This document shows, piece by piece, positions 33,771-41,912 of a stretch of 64,000 nt of DNA. The notes under the pieces are model-generated. The model saw only the letters and a program-made list of their open reading frames with translations, was not told where the DNA came from and searched no databases. The stretch comes from Streptomyces gardneri (GTDB lineage Bacteria > Actinomycetota > Actinomycetes > Streptomycetales > Streptomycetaceae). How positions within the stretch are numbered: position 1 is the stretch's first letter; every line of letters begins with the position of its first letter. The position numbers were made by a program, and so were the translations under genes. Location: positions 1 through 64,000 of the forward strand of contig NZ_BJMN01000025.1 of NCBI RefSeq assembly GCF_006539185.1, in the 5' to 3' direction.

Positions 33771-35186
33771 CGGCGGCGGGGTCGGCGCGCCCGGCAGCCG
33801 GAGCGTCGCCACCGTGCCGCCGCCCGGGGCCGGGGCGAGGGTCGCCGAGCCGCCCGCCTGGTGGACCGTACGGGCGACGATCGAGAGCCCCAGGCCCGAG
33901 CCCGGCAGGCTGCGGGCCGACGGGGAGCGCCAGAAGCGGTCGAAGACGTGCGGGAGCTCGTCCGGCGGGATGCCGGGACCGTGGTCCCGGACCGCCAGCT
34001 CGCCCCGCATCAGGGTCACCTCGACCGTGCCCCGGGGCGGCGAGAACTTCACCGCGTTGTCCAGGACGTTGACGAGGGCGCGCTCGATCGCCGCCGGTTC
34101 CGCCCGGACGTACCAGGGCGCGAGGTCCGTGACGAAGGTCAGCTCCGGGCCGCGCAGCCGGGCCCGGTCCAGGGCCGAGCGGAGGATGCCGTGCAGCGGT
34201 ACGACCTCCAGCGGGCCCGGCCGCGCCGTGTCCGGGCGGGCCAGCTCCTGGAGGTCGCCGATCAGCGCCGCCAGCTCCGTCATCTGCGCCTTCACCGAGG
34301 CCATCAGGGCCCGCCGGTCGTCCGCCGGGATCGCCCGGCCGGTCTCCTCGCTCCGCGCGAGCAGCTCGACGTTCGTCCGGAGGGACGTGAGGGGCGTACG
34401 GAGTTCGTGGCCGGCGTCCGCGATCAGCTGCGCCTGCCGGTCGCGGGAGGTCGCGAGGGCCGCCGTCATCGCGTTGAAGGAGCGCGACAGGCGGGCGATC
34501 TCGTCCTCGCCGTCCACCGGGATGCGGACCGTCAGGTCCTCGGTCGCGGCCACGTGCTCGACGGCGCCGGTCAGCCGGTTCACCGGTTCGAGGCCGGTCC
34601 GCGCCACCCACAGGCCGGCCGCGCCGGCGCCGACGACGCCGATCCCGGAGACCAGGAGCAGCACCCAGCGCAGGGTGGACATCGAGTTGTCGACCTCGGC
34701 GAGCGGGCGGGCGACGGAGACGGCGAGCCCGGGCGGACCCGGCTGCGGGTAGGTGTAGACCCGCATCTCCCGGCCGTCCTCGTCCTTCACCGTGTGCAGC
34801 GCGTACGTCAGCCGGCCGCGCGCCACCGCGAGGTCGGCGGGGTCCGCCGGGATCGGGGCCTGGCCGGAGGTGCAGACGAAGCCGTTGGCGAGGATCACCT
34901 GCACCGTGTACGAGCCGCCCGCCATCGGCGGCGGCGTCGTGCCCTGGCGGCACAGGGTGAGCAGAGTCTCCACCGAGCCGGAGTCCAGCTTGCTGTTGCG
35001 CAGCGAGGAGTCCAGCTCGGCCTCCAGCTGGGCCCGCGTCACGAACCAGCAGGCCAGCGAGACCGCCGCCACCGCGACCGCCACCGCGAAGGCGGTGAGC
35101 AGCGCGAGCCGCGACCGCAGGGGCCGCGAGCGGAACCAGGCCAGGGGCCGCGAGCGGAACCAGGCCAGGGGCCGGAAACGCGTCAC
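33735..35186 (-). CDS. Sensor histidine kinase (MprB/EnvZ type)
   Basis: 483 aa from a GTG at 35186 overlapping the regulator stop (GTGA). Two membrane helices (about 28-50 and 185-208) flank an extracellular sensor with two Cys. A HAMP domain follows, then the DHp helix with phosphoacceptor His in DAGHELRTPLTSLRTNVELL. The HATPase domain has NVLDNAVKFSP, VRDHGPGIPP and GSGLGLSIVARTV. The cytoplasmic N terminus carries an 8-residue duplication (RPLAWFRS at 5-12 and 13-20). It works with the adjacent OmpR-type regulator, probably sensing envelope stress. Confidence 0.94.
   Translation of the reverse strand: MTRFRPLAWFRSRPLAWFRSRPLRSRLALLTAFAVAVAVAAVSLACWFVTRAQLEAELDSSLRNSKLDSGSVETLLTLCRQGTTPPPMAGGSYTVQVILANGFVCTSGQAPIPADPADLAVARGRLTYALHTVKDEDGREMRVYTYPQPGPPGLAVSVARPLAEVDNSMSTLRWVLLLVSGIGVVGAGAAGLWVARTGLEPVNRLTGAVEHVAATEDLTVRIPVDGEDEIARLSRSFNAMTAALATSRDRQAQLIADAGHELRTPLTSLRTNVELLARSEETGRAIPADDRRALMASVKAQMTELAALIGDLQELARPDTARPGPLEVVPLHGILRSALDRARLRGPELTFVTDLAPWYVRAEPAAIERALVNVLDNAVKFSPPRGTVEVTLMRGELAVRDHGPGIPPDELPHVFDRFWRSPSARSLPGSGLGLSIVARTVHQAGGSATLAPAPGGGTVATLRLPGAPTPPPSVVADEGRDEA
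35121..35168 (-). repeat. 24-bp in-frame tandem repeat x2 in the kinase N terminus
   Basis: Two identical 24-bp units (35121-35144 and 35145-35168) encode RPLAWFRS twice, directly before the first membrane helix. Loss or gain of a unit would keep the reading frame. Confidence 0.9.
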
Positions 35187-35908
35187 TCGCCGCCTCCTCC
35201 ACGCAGGACGTAGCCGACGCCCCGCACTGTGTGCACGAGGCGCGGCTCGCCGCCCGCCTCCGTCTTGCGCCGCAGGTACATCACGTACACGTCGAGCGAG
35301 TTCGAACTCGGCTCGAAGTCGAAGCCCCACACCGCCTTGAGGATCTGCTCGCGGGTCAGGACCTGCCGCGGGTGCGCCAGGAACATCTCCAGGAGCGTGT
35401 ACTCGGTGCGCGTCAGCTCCACCGTCCGCCCGCTCCGGGTCACCTCGCGCGTCGCCAGGTCCATCCGCAGGTCCTCGAAGGACAGCACGTCGTCGTCGGC
35501 CGGGGCCGCGGAGGCGGAGGCGTACGAGCTGCGCCGGAGCAGCGCCCGGATCCGGGCGAAGAGCTCGTCGAGCTCGAAGGGCTTCACGAGGTAGTCGTCG
35601 GCGCCCGCGTCGAGGCCGGTGACCCGGTCGCCGACGGTGTCGCGGGCGGTCAGCATGAGGATCGGCACGGTCGAGCCGGCGGCCCTGATCCGCCGGGCCG
35701 CGGTGAGCCCGTCCATCCGGGGCATCTGGACGTCGAGGACGACGAGGTCGGGGGCGTACGCCTCGATCCGCGCGAGCGCGTCGAGCCCGTCGACGGCGTC
35801 CTGCGTGTCGTACCCCTCGAAGGCGAGGCTGCGGCGGAGGGCCTCCCGCACGGCGGGCTCGTCCTCGACGATCAGGATGCGCTCGGCTTCGTTCTGCTGG
35901 GCAGTCAT
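35183..35908 (-). CDS. OmpR-family response regulator (MprA-like)
   Basis: 241 aa. The receiver domain has acidic residues in LIVEDE, the phosphoacceptor Asp in LVVLDVQMPRMDG and Lys in DDYLVKPF. The C-terminal winged helix reads ELTRTEYTLLEMFLAHPRQVLTREQILKAVWGFDF with NSLDVYVMYLRRKTE and VHTVRGVGYVLR. It lies 32 nt after the HtrA gene and overlaps its kinase gene by four bases. The trio is arranged like mycobacterial mprAB-pepD, so it may control htrA. Confidence 0.95.
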   Translation of the reverse strand: MTAQQNEAERILIVEDEPAVREALRRSLAFEGYDTQDAVDGLDALARIEAYAPDLVVLDVQMPRMDGLTAARRIRAAGSTVPILMLTARDTVGDRVTGLDAGADDYLVKPFELDELFARIRALLRRSSYASASAAPADDDVLSFEDLRMDLATREVTRSGRTVELTRTEYTLLEMFLAHPRQVLTREQILKAVWGFDFEPSSNSLDVYVMYLRRKTEAGGEPRLVHTVRGVGYVLRGGGGE

Positions 35909-35940
35909 GGCGTCAGCCTCGCACGACGCCCGTTCGCCGG

Positions 35941-37107
35941 TCAGCTGTCGCCGCCCGCGCGCAGGCTGTCGAGGTCGGCCTTCACCGTGTCGACCGGAAT
36001 GGCGAATCCGAGGCCGACACTTCCGGCCGTCGAACCGTTCGAAGAACTGGGCGAATACATGGCCGAATTGATTCCGATGATCTCGCCCTTCATATTGATC
36101 AACGCGCCGCCGGAATTCCCCGGGTTGAGCGAGGCGTCGGTCTGGATCGCCTTGTACGTCGTCTTCGACGTGCCCGTGTCGCCGTTGAACTGCTGCCCGC
36201 CGAACTCGAACGGCCAGCCCTGCCGCGGGTCGTACCGCTGCCCCTGCTGCTGGTCCTGGCTGCCGCTGTCGTCGTCCTTGGCGACGGTCACGTCCCGGTC
36301 GAGCGCCGAGACGATGCCGCTCGTGACGGTGCCGGTGAGGCCCTCGGGGGAGCCGATGGCCACGACCTCCTCGCCGACCTTCACCTTGGACGAGTCGCCG
36401 AGCGTGGCGGCCTTCAGGCCGGAGGCGCCCTGGAGCTTGATCAGCGCGAGGTCCTTGTCGGGGTCCGTGCCGACGACCTCGGCCTCGTACGTCTTGCCGT
36501 CGCTGAGCTGGACGGAGGTCGAGGAGGCGCCGGAGATCACGTGGTTGTTGGTGACGATCTCGCCGTCGGAGGTGATGATCACGCCCGAGCCGGTGGACTT
36601 GCCGGAGTTCGAGCTCGCGGAGATCTCGACGATGGAGGGGGAGACGGCCTGGGCGACGCCGGCGACCGTGCCCACGCTGCTCGCGGAGACGTTCGTGCCG
36701 TTCACGACCGAGGAGGCGGTGACGGGGCTGTCGGAGGTCAGCTGCTGGACGAGGGTCGCCGTGCCGCCGCCGACCGCCGCGGCCGCGATGGCCACGGCCG
36801 CGAGGAGCCCGACCCCGCGCTTGGCGCGGCGGCGCGGGGCGCCCATGGCTGCGCCCGGCGGGTCCAGGGGCGGCGGCGGGAGGTGCCCGCCGGCCGGGGG
36901 AATGTGCCCGCCGGGCGGGGGGACCTGCCCGCCGGACGGCCAGATCGTGGTCCCCGGCTCGGTGGTGATCGGCCGGGTCGACTCGTACGGCTGCGTGGCG
37001 TCGTACGGCTGCCGGTCACCCTGCTGCGGCGTCGGGGCGTACGGGGGCCTCGGGGGCTGCGGCGGGTAGTACGGCTGCTGCGGCTGCTGCTCCTGGAAGT
37101 CCGTCAT
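35941..37107 (-). CDS. Membrane-anchored HtrA/DegP-like serine protease without PDZ domain
   Basis: 388 aa. A cytoplasmic tail of 90 residues, rich in Gln/Pro/Tyr, precedes a membrane helix (about 98-118). The trypsin-like domain has a complete triad: His189 (TNNHVIS), Asp219 (DPDKDLALIKL) and Ser332 (LNPGNSGGALI). The protein stops after the protease fold (GFAIPVDTVKADLDSLRAG), so the usual C-terminal PDZ domain is absent. It is followed by the OmpR regulator and kinase genes. It probably degrades misfolded extracellular proteins. Confidence 0.93.
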   Translation of the reverse strand: MTDFQEQQPQQPYYPPQPPRPPYAPTPQQGDRQPYDATQPYESTRPITTEPGTTIWPSGGQVPPPGGHIPPAGGHLPPPPLDPPGAAMGAPRRRAKRGVGLLAAVAIAAAAVGGGTATLVQQLTSDSPVTASSVVNGTNVSASSVGTVAGVAQAVSPSIVEISASSNSGKSTGSGVIITSDGEIVTNNHVISGASSTSVQLSDGKTYEAEVVGTDPDKDLALIKLQGASGLKAATLGDSSKVKVGEEVVAIGSPEGLTGTVTSGIVSALDRDVTVAKDDDSGSQDQQQGQRYDPRQGWPFEFGGQQFNGDTGTSKTTYKAIQTDASLNPGNSGGALINMKGEIIGINSAMYSPSSSNGSTAGSVGLGFAIPVDTVKADLDSLRAGGDS

Positions 37108-37284
37108 GGCTATGACTCTCGGAGCCGTACATGAGAGCCGTCTGAGGACCGGCTGAGAAGCCCGACAGAACCCTGTATGCCCGAAATAAGGATCCCCCCT
37201 GGATGGGGCTCCGTCCGAGCCGTCGTCTACCGTGCGCGGAGCGCCTGGCGCACCGGCGCACGGGCGCGGGGAGGGGATTCGACC

Positions 37285-38514
37285 TTGCGCAAGACGACCA
37301 GAAGACTGCTCGCCTCGCTGACCGGCGTCCTGGCCGGGGGCCTGTTGGCGGCGGCGCTGCCCGCTCAGACGGCCCAGGCCTCGTCGTGGATGGACCGCTG
37401 CCCTTCGGGGTACTTCTGCGGCTTCACCGGGACGGCCGGCGACGGCAGCATGTTCAAGACGAACAAGAGCATGGCCACGCTGGGCACCTGGGATAACAAG
37501 ATCCGCTCGTTCACCAACAAGTCGTCGGAGATCGCGTGTCTCTACTCCGACGCGAACTACTCGTTGAACGGTCCGGACTCCACGTACTGGTCCCAGGGCC
37601 CCGGTGGCGCCGGGAGCTACAGTTCGAGCCTCGATCGGAAGATCAGCTCGGTCAAGATGGTGCGGACCGAGCGCGAGTGCACCGGGCGCGCCTACCCGTG
37701 GTGGTACGCCGACCCCGCCACCAAGGCCGCCGGCTTCGGCGACCTCGACGGCAATCGCAGGCCTGACCTGCTGGTCCGGGACCTGGTGGGCCGGCTCTGG
37801 TTCCTGCCGGGCGACGTTCTGTCGACCGACGGCGCGGGCCGCCTCGTCGGCAGTGGCTGGAACGCCATGACGGCGATGACCCGGCACGGCGACTTCACCG
37901 GCGACGGCCGCGAGGACCTGGTGGCCCGCGACCGCGACGGCAGGCTGTGGCTGTACCCGGGCAACGGCGCCGGCGCGTTCGGCGCCCGCAAGAACATCGG
38001 CACGGGCGGCTGGAACGGCATGTCCGTCCTGACCGCCGCCGGTGATCTGTCCGGCGACGGCAAGGCCGACCTGGTCGCGCGCGACACGGCCGGGAAGCTG
38101 TGGCTCTACCCGGGCCGCGGCAACGGCACCCTGGGCGCCCGCAAGCTCGTCGGCGGCGGCTGGCAGGTCATGAACCGCCTCGTCGGCAGCGGCGATCTGA
38201 ACGGCGACGGCAAGGCCGACCTGGTGGCGCGGGACACGGCCGGGAAGCTGTGGCTCTACCCGGGCCGGAACAACGGCACCCTGGGCGCCCGCGCGCTCGT
38301 CGGCGGCGGCTGGCAGGACATGCAGCACCTGCTCGCGGTCGGCTCGTACGACGGCGGCAGCACCAACGACCTGCTGGCCGTCACCAACGAGCGGTACGCG
38401 GGCGGTCAGCCCGGCCGGCTCCTCGGCTACCGGGGCACAGGCACCGCGCCGACCGTCCTCAAGGGCGCGGAGATGATCGACAGCGGCTGGTGGAAGCTGA
38501 ACGGCGTCTACTGA
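37285..38514 (+). CDS. Secreted protein: inhibitor-I36-like domain plus five FG-GAP/VCBS repeats
   Basis: 409 aa from a TTG at 37285, with GAGGGG eight bases upstream. The Sec signal peptide ends at AQTAQA (residue 32). Residues about 36-132 are a Cys-containing domain (CPSGYFCGFTGT, NKIRSFTNKSSEIACLYSDANY) resembling the peptidase inhibitor I36/SMPI family. From about residue 150, five repeats of about 50 residues carry Asp-rich Ca2+ loops (GDLDGNRRPDLLVRD, GDFTGDGREDLVARD and similar), forming a beta-propeller. It could bind a protease or sugar outside the cell; the target is unknown. Confidence 0.85.
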   Translation: MRKTTRRLLASLTGVLAGGLLAAALPAQTAQASSWMDRCPSGYFCGFTGTAGDGSMFKTNKSMATLGTWDNKIRSFTNKSSEIACLYSDANYSLNGPDSTYWSQGPGGAGSYSSSLDRKISSVKMVRTERECTGRAYPWWYADPATKAAGFGDLDGNRRPDLLVRDLVGRLWFLPGDVLSTDGAGRLVGSGWNAMTAMTRHGDFTGDGREDLVARDRDGRLWLYPGNGAGAFGARKNIGTGGWNGMSVLTAAGDLSGDGKADLVARDTAGKLWLYPGRGNGTLGARKLVGGGWQVMNRLVGSGDLNGDGKADLVARDTAGKLWLYPGRNNGTLGARALVGGGWQDMQHLLAVGSYDGGSTNDLLAVTNERYAGGQPGRLLGYRGTGTAPTVLKGAEMIDSGWWKLNGVY

Positions 38515-38524
38515 TCCCGCAAAC

Positions 38525-38554
38525 CCGTGCGGGGGCGGCGACGTCCCCGCACGG
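38525..38554. terminator. Bidirectional terminator
   Basis: CCGTGCGGGG and CCCCGCACGG form a 10-bp perfect stem with a 10-nt loop between the convergent FG-GAP and LacI genes. Confidence 0.9.
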
Positions 38555-38595
38555 TACGGGCGGACGCCTCGCCGTGCCCGTACCGGCGTGAAGGA

Positions 38596-39621
38596 CTACT
38601 CGCCGCAGCCGCAGGAGCGGCGGACGACCAGGGTCGACGGGAAGAGCTTGAGCCGCTCGCGGCGCGAGCCGGCGACGCGCAGGCCGTCGTCCAGGACCAG
38701 GTCCACCGCGGCCCGGGCCATCGCCGGGCGGTCCGAGGAGACCGTGGTCAGCGGCGGGTCGGTGAGCGCCGCCTCCTTCACGTCGTCGAAGCCCGCGACC
38801 GCGAGCTCCGTGGGCACCTCGATGCGCAGCTCGCGCGCCGCCCGCAGGACGCCGAAGGCCTGGTCGTCGGTGGAGCAGAAGATGGCCGGCGGCCTGTCCG
38901 GGCCGGAGAGCAGCTTCAGGGCCACCTGGTAGGCGTCGTAGCGGTTGTACGGGGCCTGGAACAGCCGGCCCTCGATCGACAGGCCCGCCTCCAGCATGGC
39001 CTGGCGCCAGCCCTCCTCGTGGTCGGCGACGGGGTCGCCGACGGCGGGGGTGTTCGGGATGCCGCCCAGGCAGGCCACGTACGCGTGGCCGTGCTCCAGG
39101 AGGTGCCGGACGGCGAGCTTGGCGCCGTCGATGTCGTCGGTCACGACGGCCACGTCGTCGATCGCCTCGGGCCGCTCGTGGAGCAGCACCACGCGCGCGT
39201 CCCAGGCCTCGATCTCGCTCGCGGCCTGCTCGCTCATGCCCTGGCTGACCAGGATCAGTCCGGAGACCCGCATCCCGAGGAAGGCGCGCAGGTAGTGGAT
39301 CTCGCGCTCGGTGCGGTAGTCGGAGTTGCCGACGAGGACCATCTTCCCGCGCTCGGCGGCGGCCTGCTCGACCGCGTGCGCCAGCTCGGCGAAGAACGGC
39401 TGCCGGGCGTCCGGGACGATCATGCCTATGAGGTCCGTGCGTCGGGACGCCATCGCCTGGGCCACCCGGTCGGGGCGGTAGCCCAGCTCCTTGATGGCGG
39501 CGAGGACACGCTCGCGCGTGGCCGGGGCGACCGGCCGGGGTCCGTTGTTGATCACGTAGCTCACGACCGCGGTCGAAGTACCTGCCAGTCGAGCTACGTC
39601 ATCCCGCGTCACCTTGGCCAC
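38596..39621 (-). CDS. LacI-family transcriptional regulator
   Basis: 341 aa. The N-terminal helix-turn-helix is VTRDDVARLAGTSTAVVSYVINNGPRPVAPATRERVLAAIKELGYRPD. The rest is a periplasmic-binding-protein-like ligand domain with LIGMIVPDARQPFFAELAHAVE and AIFCSTDDQAFGVLRAARE. It ends in an unusual CGCGE tail. No sugar operon is adjacent; it lies 24 nt downstream of glnR on the same strand, so co-transcription is likely. The effector is unknown. Confidence 0.93.
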   Translation of the reverse strand: MAKVTRDDVARLAGTSTAVVSYVINNGPRPVAPATRERVLAAIKELGYRPDRVAQAMASRRTDLIGMIVPDARQPFFAELAHAVEQAAAERGKMVLVGNSDYRTEREIHYLRAFLGMRVSGLILVSQGMSEQAASEIEAWDARVVLLHERPEAIDDVAVVTDDIDGAKLAVRHLLEHGHAYVACLGGIPNTPAVGDPVADHEEGWRQAMLEAGLSIEGRLFQAPYNRYDAYQVALKLLSGPDRPPAIFCSTDDQAFGVLRAARELRIEVPTELAVAGFDDVKEAALTDPPLTTVSSDRPAMARAAVDLVLDDGLRVAGSRRERLKLFPSTLVVRRSCGCGE

Positions 39622-39645
39622 GCGCGGCAGTCTACGCGGGGTGAC

Positions 39646-40467
39646 CTACCTACCGGCAGGTCGCACTGTGGCGTCCGCCACGTTCCTGTCCTCCGCAGGA
39701 GTGACGTCCCGGTCGGCCTCCTTGACACGGGCGGTGCGGGCGGCCTCCGCCGATCGGGTGTCCTTCGCCCGGGCGTCCTCGGCGGCGCGCTCGACCTTCT
39801 CCGGGGTGACGAAGCGATAGCCGACGTTCCGCACGGTGCCGATCAGCGACTCGTGCTCGGGGCCGAGCTTCGCGCGCAGCCGACGCACATGGACGTCGAC
39901 CGTACGGGTACCGCCGAAGTAGTCGTACCCCCACACCTCCTGGAGGAGCTGGGCCCTTGTGAAGACCCGGCCCGGGTGCTGGGCCAGGTACTTCAGCAGC
40001 TCGAACTCCTTGAAGGTCAGGTCCAGGACCCGGCCCTTGAGCTTCGCGCTGTACGTCGCCTCGTCGACCGACAGGTCGCCGTTGCGGATCTCCATCGGGG
40101 AGTCGTCGGACACGATCTGCTGGCGGCCCATCGCGAGCCGCAGCCGTGCCTCGACCTCTGCGGGACCCGCGGTGTCGAGGAGGACGTCGTCGATGCCCCA
40201 GTCGGCGGTGACGGCCGCGAGGCCGCCCTCCGTGACGACGAGGATCAGCGGACAGCCGGGCCCCGTCGAACGGAGCAGCTGACAGAGGGAGCGGACCTGG
40301 GGGAGGTCGCGCCGGCCGTCGACGAGGATCACGTCCGCGCCGGGGGTGTCCACGAGGGCCGGGCCCTCGGCCGGGGCCACCCGGACGTTGTGCAGCAGCA
40401 GGCCGAGTGCGGGCAGCACCTCGGTCGACGGCTGGAGGGCGTTGGTCAGGAGCAGCAGAGAGCTCAT
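39646..40467 (-). CDS. glnR: Nitrogen regulator GlnR
   Basis: 273 aa from the ATG at 40467, with AGGTGG at seven bases. It is an OmpR-type protein with an atypical receiver domain (VILVDGRRDLPQVR) that lacks a full acidic pocket, as known for GlnR, which acts without a partner kinase. The DNA-binding domain reads LTFKEFELLKYLAQHPGRVFTRAQLLQEVWGYDYFGGTRTVDVHVRRLRAKLG. The C-terminal tail of about 45 charged residues is species-variable. It controls glutamine synthetases, ammonium transport and nitrite reduction. No kinase gene is adjacent. Confidence 0.95.
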   Translation of the reverse strand: MSSLLLLTNALQPSTEVLPALGLLLHNVRVAPAEGPALVDTPGADVILVDGRRDLPQVRSLCQLLRSTGPGCPLILVVTEGGLAAVTADWGIDDVLLDTAGPAEVEARLRLAMGRQQIVSDDSPMEIRNGDLSVDEATYSAKLKGRVLDLTFKEFELLKYLAQHPGRVFTRAQLLQEVWGYDYFGGTRTVDVHVRRLRAKLGPEHESLIGTVRNVGYRFVTPEKVERAAEDARAKDTRSAEAARTARVKEADRDVTPAEDRNVADATVRPAGR

Positions 40468-40714
40468 ACCGCGCCACCTGCCATCGGTCGGACGTGCTGC
40501 GTTCGCTCGCTCATAACGTCGGTTCCTCCTCGGTCCCTGCGAGGACGTGCACTGCTTCGTACAGATCACTGACGGCTCTCGCGCCCTGAGAGCCTTTGTT
40601 CACCTATCCGTAACAACGGTCGGAAAACGCAAAAGGACCCGGGGGCTGCGTTGCCCGGATCCTCTGCCCAGCAGAATAGCCCACATGAGTTCAGAGGGAG
40701 AGAGCCGATTTCAC

Positions 40715-41602
40715 ATGGTGGATGTCTCATCGCTCACTTCTGTACATCACGGTGATCCGTGTGATGGTCCTCGGCGTGTGATGTTGCGTACGGATGACGG
40801 TGTCCGTATCGAGGCGGTTTACGAACCCTCCGCTGCAAGTGTCACCGATACGGCGGTCACCGGGACGGCGGTCACCGGGACGGACGCGGTCGCCGGGACG
40901 GACGTCACCGGGACGGACGCGGTCGCCGGGACGGCCGTGGTCGTCGCGCACGGCTTCACCGGATCGGCCGACCGGCCCGCCGTCCGCCGCGCCGCCCGCG
41001 CCTTCGCGGAGCGCGGCGCGGCCGTCGTGACCTTCTCCTTCCGCGGGCACGGCGGCTCCGGCGGCCGCTCCACCGTCGGCGACCGGGAGGTCCTCGACCT
41101 GTCCGCCGCCGTCCGCTGGGCCCGCGAGCTCGGCCACGCGCGCGTGGTGACGGTCGGCTTCTCCATGGGCGGGTCCGTCGTCCTGCGCCACGCGGCCCTG
41201 GAGCGGGGCACGGAGGGCCGCGTGGACGCGGTGGCAGCCGTCTCCGCCCCCGCACGCTGGTACTACCGGGGTACGGCCCCGATGCGCCGCCTCCACTGGG
41301 TGGTCACCCGCCCCGCGGGCCGGCTGGTCGGCCGCTACGGGCTCCGCACCCGGATCGACCGGCGGGCCTGGGACCCCGTACCCCTCTCGCCCGTCGAGGC
41401 GGTCCCGCTGATCGCCCCGGTACCTCTGCTGATCGTGCACGGTGACCGGGACGCGTACTTCCCGCTCGACCACCCCCGCACGCTCGCCGCCGCCGGGGGC
41501 GGGGCCGCGGAGCTGTGGCTGGAGCGGGGGATGGGCCACGCCGAGAACGCGGCGGACGAGGAGCTGCTCGCCCGGCTGGGGGACTGGCTCACGCGCCGAT
41601 AG
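40715..41602 (+). CDS. Alpha/beta hydrolase with repeat insertion
   Basis: 295 aa from the ATG at 40715, which has GGGAGAGAG upstream; an ATG at 40685 would add ten residues. The catalytic triad is Ser in VGFSMGGSVV, Asp in VHGDRDAYFP and His in GMGHAENAAD, with oxyanion motif HGFTGSADRP. Between strands of the N-terminal sheet lies an 11-residue repeat, VTGTDAVAGTD, in two full copies and one partial copy. The probable activity is esterase or lipase-like. It starts a plus-strand run with a MoaD-like gene and a membrane protein gene. Confidence 0.85.
   Translation: MVDVSSLTSVHHGDPCDGPRRVMLRTDDGVRIEAVYEPSAASVTDTAVTGTAVTGTDAVAGTDVTGTDAVAGTAVVVAHGFTGSADRPAVRRAARAFAERGAAVVTFSFRGHGGSGGRSTVGDREVLDLSAAVRWARELGHARVVTVGFSMGGSVVLRHAALERGTEGRVDAVAAVSAPARWYYRGTAPMRRLHWVVTRPAGRLVGRYGLRTRIDRRAWDPVPLSPVEAVPLIAPVPLLIVHGDRDAYFPLDHPRTLAAAGGGAAELWLERGMGHAENAADEELLARLGDWLTRR
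40856..40936 (+). repeat. 33-bp in-frame tandem repeat in the hydrolase
   Basis: Two 33-bp units (40871-40903 and 40904-40936, differing at one base) follow a 15-bp partial unit. They encode VTGTDAVAGTD repeats, and the unit length keeps the frame. Confidence 0.88.
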
Positions 41603-41647
41603 CCCATCATGGGGGGCGGCGCGCACACGAACGAAGGGAGCGCCGCT

Positions 41648-41902
41648 ATGGCAGCGGGAACCATCCGCTACTGGGCCGCGGCCAAGGCCGCCGCCGGTGT
41701 CGCCGAGGAGCCGTACACCGCCGAGACCCTGGCGGAGGCCCTGGACGCGGCCCGCGAGAAGCACCCCGGCGAGCTCGTGCGGGTCCTCCAGCGGTGCTCG
41801 TTCCTGATCGACGGCGACCCCGTCGGCACCCGGAGCCATGAGACCGTACGGCTTGCCGAGGGCGGCACGGTCGAGGTGCTCCCCCCGTTCGCAGGAGGGT
41901 GA
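41648..41902 (+). CDS. MoaD/ThiS-family sulfur carrier protein
   Basis: 84 aa from the ATG at 41648, with GAAGGGAG upstream. A beta-grasp fold is suggested by TIRYWAAAKAAAGVAEEPY and GTVEVLPPF, and it ends in the Gly-Gly (AGG) that is adenylated and thiocarboxylated in MoaD and ThiS. It donates sulfur in molybdopterin or another biosynthesis. No MoaE or MoeB gene is adjacent. A sulfurtransferase gene lies 2.5 kb downstream, so a link to sulfur mobilisation is possible but unproven. Confidence 0.88.
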   Translation: MAAGTIRYWAAAKAAAGVAEEPYTAETLAEALDAAREKHPGELVRVLQRCSFLIDGDPVGTRSHETVRLAEGGTVEVLPPFAGG

Positions 41903-41912
41903 ACCCCAGAGC

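Noticed and set aside
40635..40662. Terminator-like stem between glnR and the hydrolase
   Set aside because: GGACCCGGG pairs with CCCGGATCC imperfectly, but the two genes diverge, so a terminator makes little sense; it may be part of a leader.
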